Of a stretch of 64,000 nt of DNA, positions 58,810-64,000 are shown one piece after another; position 1 is the stretch's first letter; each line of letters starts with the position of its first letter. Under the pieces are notes generated by a model. It was not told the origin of the DNA. It saw nothing but the letters and a program-made list of their open reading frames with translations, and searched no databases. Source of the stretch: Gnetum montanum (Eukaryota; Streptophyta; Gnetopsida; Gnetales; Gnetaceae); NCBI GenBank assembly GCA_015680685.1, contig MNCI01014764.1:35384-99383 (forward strand), written 5' to 3'. The position numbers were made by a program, and so were the translations under genes.

Positions 58810-60250
58810 TAATCGATCCTAATCATAGTCATGGAGAGGTCCACCATGACACATAGGTCTACCTCTTCATTTCTTACTACTTTTTCCTACTTCCTTGATA
58901 TATTTTCCTATTCTTTTATATCTTTCAATTTCTTAATAATTTCTTATTTCTTTGATAATTTTTCATTCTTATTGTCCTTCCAATTCTCAATATTTTTTTA
59001 TAATTTTTCATTTCTTGTCATCATTTCACTTGTACCTATTTTTGCTAATTTTCAATAAAATACACCAAATAAAGCAAGATGTAATTCCAATAAGGTGAAT
59101 ATTTCTCTATATTATCAAATCATAAGGGATTGATTACCTATATAATAAGACCATGACATTCATCCACCCATTCCAATAATAATAAGTTCTTACCATGGCC
59201 ATAATGATATTCTTCTCATAATAAAACTAAGAATAAACCTGTAAGCATTATGTATAGACATAAGAGTGAAGAACCAAGTGGAAATGACAACAGTGTGACA
59301 TCAAAGGAACTTGTGGATTCTCTTGGATTACTACTATAAGTTCTATCCTATTGCTAAGGATGTATTGTATCCTTGTAGATCTAACAAAAAATGGAAGTAA
59401 GAATACAATAAGTGCTACCTTACCATGTCACTTGAAAGACATGCTACCCATGCTTGAAGGTAGTCCTCTGATATAGGTCAACGTAATCAAAATTAAATGC
59501 CTGCACTATGAATTTCTAGGGATCCCACTAGAAAGACATGTTACCCATGCCTAAAGATAGGCAACTTCTTAGAAATCTCAAAAATAAAAAGTGAAATTAA
59601 TAAACTCCTCTCTTGAACAACACACCAAGTGGTAATACTCCTTGCAACATTGGTAGTCTTATGGTTGTGCATCCTAGGCATGAAACAATGAGATGTCATT
59701 GGAAAATGGTTTGAACTTGGTTTGAATCTTGAAAAGAATGGCTAATGATTACTTTAACTAGAAATTATACACAAAAATTCATTATGCCTATGGTAAGATA
59801 CCTCATGTCCCAATTTCAGCAATCCCTTCTACAACCTATCTCACCTCATAGTATATTTAATCATAACTTTATGATTTTGTATAGTATAGTGTTATTTTCC
59901 CAATCTAGTGATATTAACAGGTGTGTTTTGCTAAACAAGTGTGCCTTATATTCAACTCCTTGAGTGCCTATGGACACTTTCAAGCATGGTTATACAAGGG
60001 CACTACCAACTAGAGCCTGCTTTGGGAAGAATCCACTTGTATAACTCTCATATTTCATACTTGAAAAGTATTTCCACATCATCTTGTACCTTCCAAAATA
60101 ATCGAGACTCAACATATATTTCCCATATGATCTAATACTCTATCCATACATTTGAAATTCTTAACCTATCTCCTATCCAACATTTGCATATATTTCCCAT
60201 ATCATCTAATACTCTATTGCATATATAAAAATAGTGAAATCAGGGGCCTA
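58810..60250 (+). other. Element F 3' non-coding region with duplicated block
   Basis: Shares 59281-59405 with A and B. The ACATG(C/T)TACCCATGC block occurs twice (about 59440-59470 and 59528-59566), where B and C have one. 59951-60045 holds the CCTGCTTTGGGAAGAATCC block. Near the end, ATATTTCCCATAT(G/C)ATCTAATACTCTAT is present at about 60115 and again at 60188. Confidence 0.6.
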
Positions 60251-60896
60251 CAACATTTGCATCCTTACCATCTAACTAGCTGAAAATTTTGAGATTAACC
60301 AATGCACACACTAATATAGTGTTTTTTTTTGTTAATTCAATAATTAAACCAGGACATCATTGAAAGTATTGTTCCTGCAAATAAGCAAAATAACATACAG
60401 TAGTAGAGATGATGTAGAGATTAACCAAATAGATTACAACATTAAAATATCCAAAAGAAGTAGAGGAGAAGTTTCAGAAATGTTCATTAATATTTTCATC
60501 GAAGATTAAATGAATTGAGTTAACAGTTAAATTCTTTCACAAATAAAATCTCATAAAAAATAGGCAATTATGCATTGCATTCAAAATTCCTGATAATATT
60601 ATGTCAAAAAATAATAAAACCCTAATGGCATCCTCATGGAGGCCCTACCTCATGGACACACATCTCATTCAACACACAATGGTGTAGAGAACGTCTTGGA
60701 CTACGAACGCGACGTCACGATCCATCGAAATAATGGTCGTCTCTGGCGCCATGGTCACCACACCAATAGCACCATTGGCATCCTTCTTCTCCTGTGCAAC
60801 ATGTGTAGCGTCAAAGAAAGAAATTCTCGCAGAACCAAATCCCTAAGCCACATTTTCTTCCTTTAACGCTATAATGGCTACAACTAGAATAATGGC
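60251..60896. other. Low-copy sequence left of the solo LTR
   Basis: AT-rich to about 60620, then a less AT-rich stretch. A 76-codon plus frame (60636-60866) and other frames on both strands are open there. No family recognised. Ends with ATGGC (60892-60896), the left TSD of the solo LTR. Confidence 0.4.
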
Positions 60897-61705
60897 TGAT
60901 GAACTGCAATATTGGGTCCACGATATCGGATCCAACCATGCGATGTTGAATACCCGATATCGAGGCCTATCTCCTCACCTATAAATAAGAGGTGGTGCCC
61001 TTGGTTTTCACATTAGATAGTTAGTCCCTTAGCCGAACTCTTGCCATTTTTTCCCTCCAGAGATAGAATTATTTCTGCATGCCCACAGTAAGAGTCATAG
61101 AGTGAACGGATCTTTATTCAAGCATTATGTACTTGAGCACACTTTGTGTACAGTAATAAAGATGAAATTTATGATAAACCTTGCAGCATTCAGAATAGAT
61201 TAATTAGCATTAATTATTATTTAATGCTTTCCTAGTTGATTAATGATTTCTCTCACCCTACAACTCTCTTAGTTAAATACACTCAGTACGACCACTTCAA
61301 GCATGTGTGTAGCGCTTGGTAACCCAATAACGATTAGCGTTTGGTAATCCTAGTAGCGTTGCACTGGTTCAGGATGTGTATGGCAAGTGGGAATGGATAC
61401 TAGTGTTAGGAGTAATTAGAACGTAGTTAATGAGTAGTTAAATTAGATTAGTTACTTAGTTATTTCTCTCCTCCTCCTTACTAGTGTAGGATATAAAACA
61501 CATAAAAGCTATAAAAAAGCATATGCCTCAAGCTTACTTAACCATACAATCGTGACATACAAGTAAGTTTGGGAAGACAATGATTAACCAACCCGTTATT
61601 GTTCCATAAAGGCACATAGGCACTTAGTCCTTGGAATTCAACTGGATCGTGCGTGAAACGCTCATATTCGTATGGTTGAGCGTAGAGGTACCTCGCTACT
61701 CATCA
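60897..61705 (+). mobile_element. Solo LTR of the C family
   Basis: TGATGAACTGCAATATTGG to CGCTACTCATCA matches the C LTRs throughout: GATATC words (60930-60960), TATAAATA (60980-60987), CTTTATTCAAGC (about 61110) and CAGTAATAAAGATG (about 61153). Flanked by ATGGC at 60892-60896 and 61706-61710. No primer site or internal sequence follows, so it arose by recombination between the two LTRs of a full element. Confidence 0.93.
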
Positions 61706-62618
61706 ATGGCTAAGTCAGATCCAAAGACATACATCAAAAATGGTGAACAACGAAGGGTGCACATATGCAAACTAGGCAGTCAATGGCAGAATGCGTGCAA
61801 ATGGCAAGTGTGGCAACAAGGCTACGAATGATGACATGTGGCGATTTGAAAAAATAGTGATGATATTGAATAGCACCAAAATGGGAACTACATCGACCTT
61901 GCCATCACCGCTCTTCCTTGTGACGACAGCAAAATACTCCACGACATCTAGTAGTAACGATAAGCCAAAACTGTAGGCATAGAAGGCAATGTGAGTTAGA
62001 GAGGGTTCCGATAATATTCATAGGAATACATTAGTAGTTCAGATTTTAGAAATATATGCGTAATCCAATTGTTGATGTATAACATGGCTACAACATTGTT
62101 AATTTTGATAAAATTATTAAACTTTTTATTTTCCTTAAATATTCACTTTTTAAAAGTGGATATTTTTTAAAGAGGTTTACGAGACATTTGTATAATATAC
62201 TATAGAAAAAGGACATTTGGCTATATTCCTATGGAAGTTGTAACTTCCTATGTTGTTACAACTAAAAACTCCATGATATTTTATATTTCCATTATTATGA
62301 AGACACTTGCCAACCATGGCATATATTTCTCAAATTTATCATAATTTTGGCCGAGAGGCCAACTCGTCTCATAGGATAATGGGGGAGGGGAGAGTGCATT
62401 TGTCACCCTCCACGTCACGTGCCACATAAGATGCTATGAAATGAAAAAAAAACATGAATCGAAGAGCCACACCTTTTCGTCAAAGAGCCATAGCTTTTCA
62501 TATTCCTGCTGCACACATAAAAAGGCCAAACGCAACCAAATGTAGAACAAAAATGGGAATGAGAATGAGAATTCCATTTCCATTTTGTCTCCGTCTTAGT
62601 CTACAACTGCTGTTGTAG
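61706..62618. other. Low-copy sequence right of the solo LTR
   Basis: ATGGC duplicate, then frames open on both strands to about 61980 that continue the stretch cut by the solo LTR. None recognised. From 62000 AT-rich with no gene. Confidence 0.4.
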
Positions 62619-62861
62619 GCCACCTGGCCCAACCGAACCAGCTTCGATGACACCAGCTTTGAAGCTCTACCAAAGCATTGGAAAGGCACCTATGATGGTG
62701 GCCCATGCTTCAACTGCAATAATAATCTCATCGGCATGTGCTTCTTCAACCAAGGTAGCAATAAGGCAGCAGGCCAGTTGGCCCTTGCTGCATCCTTGCT
62801 TAACACCGAGGGCCACGACATGCACACATCATCAACAATCATAATACAATTTTTGTTATAA
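62619..62861 (+). pseudogene. Plant subtilase (subtilisin-like serine protease, S8) fragment
   Basis: One plus frame reads TWPNRTSFDDTSFEALPKHWKGT, then FNCNNNLIGMCFFNQG and LNTEGHDMHTSST before a stop at 62859-62861. Plant subtilases have, in this order and spacing, (G)VWPES-x-SF-x-D, P-x-x-WKG-x-C, CN-x-KLIGAR-x-F-x-x-G and D-x-x-GHGTHT-x-STAAG. The catalytic-His region is GHDMH here: the His (62814-62816) is kept but the next Gly-Thr is changed to Asp-Met. The frame is also stopped just upstream (TAG at 62616-62618). Only about 80 of some 750 residues are visible, with no catalytic Asp or Ser. Subtilases are secreted proteases of the cell wall space; this piece is a relic. Confidence 0.78.
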
Positions 62862-63856
62862 TAGCTAAAAGGTCCCTTCATTTAGGTTTCTTTTTTTTTG
62901 GATAAAATTTATATATGAATTAGGCCAATATGTTTCTTGAGTAGCTTTGTTTGAATGTATGTTTTAAGCATAAAATTTTGTAGGTAGGGGCAGGATGAGG
63001 GGTAGAGCCAGAGGCATTTGAGGAAGTATGGTAATGGCTACAGTTGAAGCTATAGCTTGAGGGGAAGGGTCTTCTGAAGTTTCTGTGTCAAAAATAGCCT
63101 TTGGTTATTGGAATCTCTTTCTAGAAACAAAATTTCTGCCAGTCTTTTTATGTGTATTTTTGTTAATTTTTTATAGTGAATTGTAACGTGTTGAACATTA
63201 AATTTTGATGATTTTGTGCAATTTTCATAGTTTCACTTCAAGCTGAGCTCTTCTGTCATCAGTACTTAGCATGCCTTCCTATACATTTGCATTCCCAATG
63301 CAAAAACATTCCAAAGTTTGGTTCTGTTCTTTTTTCAATGCTTTTTAGAGTGGCAGGGAATTCTAAAATTGTAATTTTCAGCTACGATCTTGAGTAATCT
63401 TCTTTTGCTACACCATTTTTCAATGTAAAGGGACATTTGTAAGTTCATTTTCTCTTTATCTCATTGTATATTTTGTATAGGTTTTATCATTTCTATGGTT
63501 GTGCTTTGAAATTTAGCAATTACCATGGAGTAGATGCATTCAATTGTTACGATTATGACTGCTTTTTCGTTTGCAATATGCATTTTAATAAAATGCAAAA
63601 GCATTAGCATTTTTGCTAGCATATGAAAATTATTAGCCAATTTGAAATGACGGCCTGACTTCAGTCATAATTTTAACAATTTTTCCTGCTTATTGGGAGG
63701 ACTTAAAGAGTTCAAATTTGATAATTTCCTCTTACCTTCTCGCATGTAGTGAGGCCTTTTCTTTATGTACATATTCTTTGATTGATGGAATCTAATGGAT
63801 GATATGGTTGTTAACTTGGTAAATTTTAAAAATGAGAACTTTTGCACCTTTGGCAG
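62862..63856. other. AT-rich sequence, possibly intron
   Basis: A stretch reading GRMRGRARGI on plus near 62990-63015 recalls Arg/Gly-rich tails but is soon stopped. The rest is T-rich with no coding, ending in a pyrimidine-rich CACCTTTGGCAG acceptor-like site at 63845-63856. Confidence 0.35.
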
Positions 63857-63994
63857 CCTAAACCTTGGGAAGATCTCCGACAAGATCATGTTGTGATGAT
63901 CCTTACTAATGCCGAGGAAAACGGCGACGAGCTCTCTGCCGATACACGTCTTGCCATAATCATAAATAACCAATTATTTATAAATCTTTCCTAG
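63857..63994 (+). CDS. Candidate terminal exon, product unknown
   Basis: Directly after TTTGGCAG the plus frame is open for 45 codons. It begins PKPWEDLRQDHVVMILTNAE and continues with ENGDELSADTRL to a TAG at 63992-63994. Composition (acidic, balanced, higher GC than its surroundings) and the acceptor-like start suggest a real exon. The upstream exon would lie before 63.8 kb and was not identified. Family not recognised. The overlapping minus frame at 63665-63973 looks less protein-like. Confidence 0.4.
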   Translation, partial: PKPWEDLRQDHVVMILTNAEENGDELSADTRLAIIINNQLFINLS

Positions 63995-64000
63995 CCAAAG

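Larger units (their letters stand above)
51561..60250 (+). mobile_element. Element F: Athila-like LTR retrotransposon, heavily mutated, 3' LTR not found
   Basis: A 5' LTR, tRNA-Asp-like primer site, gag, protease, reverse transcriptase (FMDDF), RNase H, integrase and the shared 3' blocks occur in the correct order over 8.7 kb. Neither the third ORF, the stem-loop, the polypurine tract nor a 3' LTR follows, so the right end (placed here at about 60250) is truncated or decayed. ATTGG (51556-51560) precedes the LTR, but its partner was not found. Confidence 0.85.

Noticed and set aside
60636-61975. A host gene interrupted by the solo LTR
   Set aside because: Frames are open on both sides and both strands, but no family could be recognised and no frame is clearly preferred, so it is only described as low-copy sequence.
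63665-63973. Minus-strand ORF of 102 codons at the right edge
   Set aside because: Mostly Lys/Phe-rich in AT-rich DNA; the plus strand there has an acceptor-like site and a better exon-like composition.

Overview
The window reads as nuclear DNA from a large-genome land plant, probably a seed plant. It is AT-rich and dominated by nested LTR retrotransposons. It also carries an RTE-like LINE, a plant-type tRNA-Gly(GCC), and broken copies of two plant gene families (an RBP45/47 RNA-binding protein and a subtilase). I see no bacterial, organellar or CRISPR-like content and no complete intact protein-coding host gene. The species cannot be fixed from the sequence; a gymnosperm is possible but unproven.

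Layout. From 1 to about 42.7 kb there is one stack of insertions. The deepest layer (called H here) is an Athila-like Ty3/gypsy remnant. It is seen as an env-position ORF at 17896-19877 plus 28464-29220 and a 3' LTR from 29428. H is split by three insertions. G (323-17442, TSD ACAAC) is a Tat-like gag-protease element. B (19878-28463, TSD ATTGG) is an Athila-like element with an in-frame internal deletion. C (complement 30235-42697, imperfect TSD) is an Athila-like element with all domains, broken. G is itself split by A (10711-16704, TSD CTTAC), a gag-only element with an almost open gag. C is split by D (35351-37895, TSD ACTGG), which has lost most of its interior. G also holds a segment with a processed-looking RBP45/47 pseudogene and a GC-rich fragment of unknown origin.

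From 42.7 to 44.7 kb there is a minus-strand LINE remnant. Next comes a lower-copy island with two short tandem duplications and the tRNA-Gly gene at 46919-46989. From 47 to 51.5 kb is old, T-rich sequence that I could not assign. From 51561 to about 60250 is F, a full-order but heavily mutated Athila-like element without a visible 3' LTR. A solo LTR of the C family (60897-61705, TSD ATGGC) follows, then a subtilase pseudogene fragment (62619-62861) and a candidate plus-strand terminal exon at the right edge (63857-63994).

How the parts relate. A, B, C, D, F and H share a common LTR end (...CTCATCA), a tRNA-Asp-like primer site, a TATAAATA promoter, a CTTTATT...AATAAAG R region and the same 3' non-coding blocks. 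Their U3 regions carry quite different short palindromic arrays. Elements with a readable 3' end have a 16-base stem-loop exactly 20-21 bases before the 3' LTR, with a compensatory base-pair change between copies. Most also have an ORF start directly after a splice-acceptor-like ...CAG|ATG. These shared non-coding modules are the most interesting content of the window.
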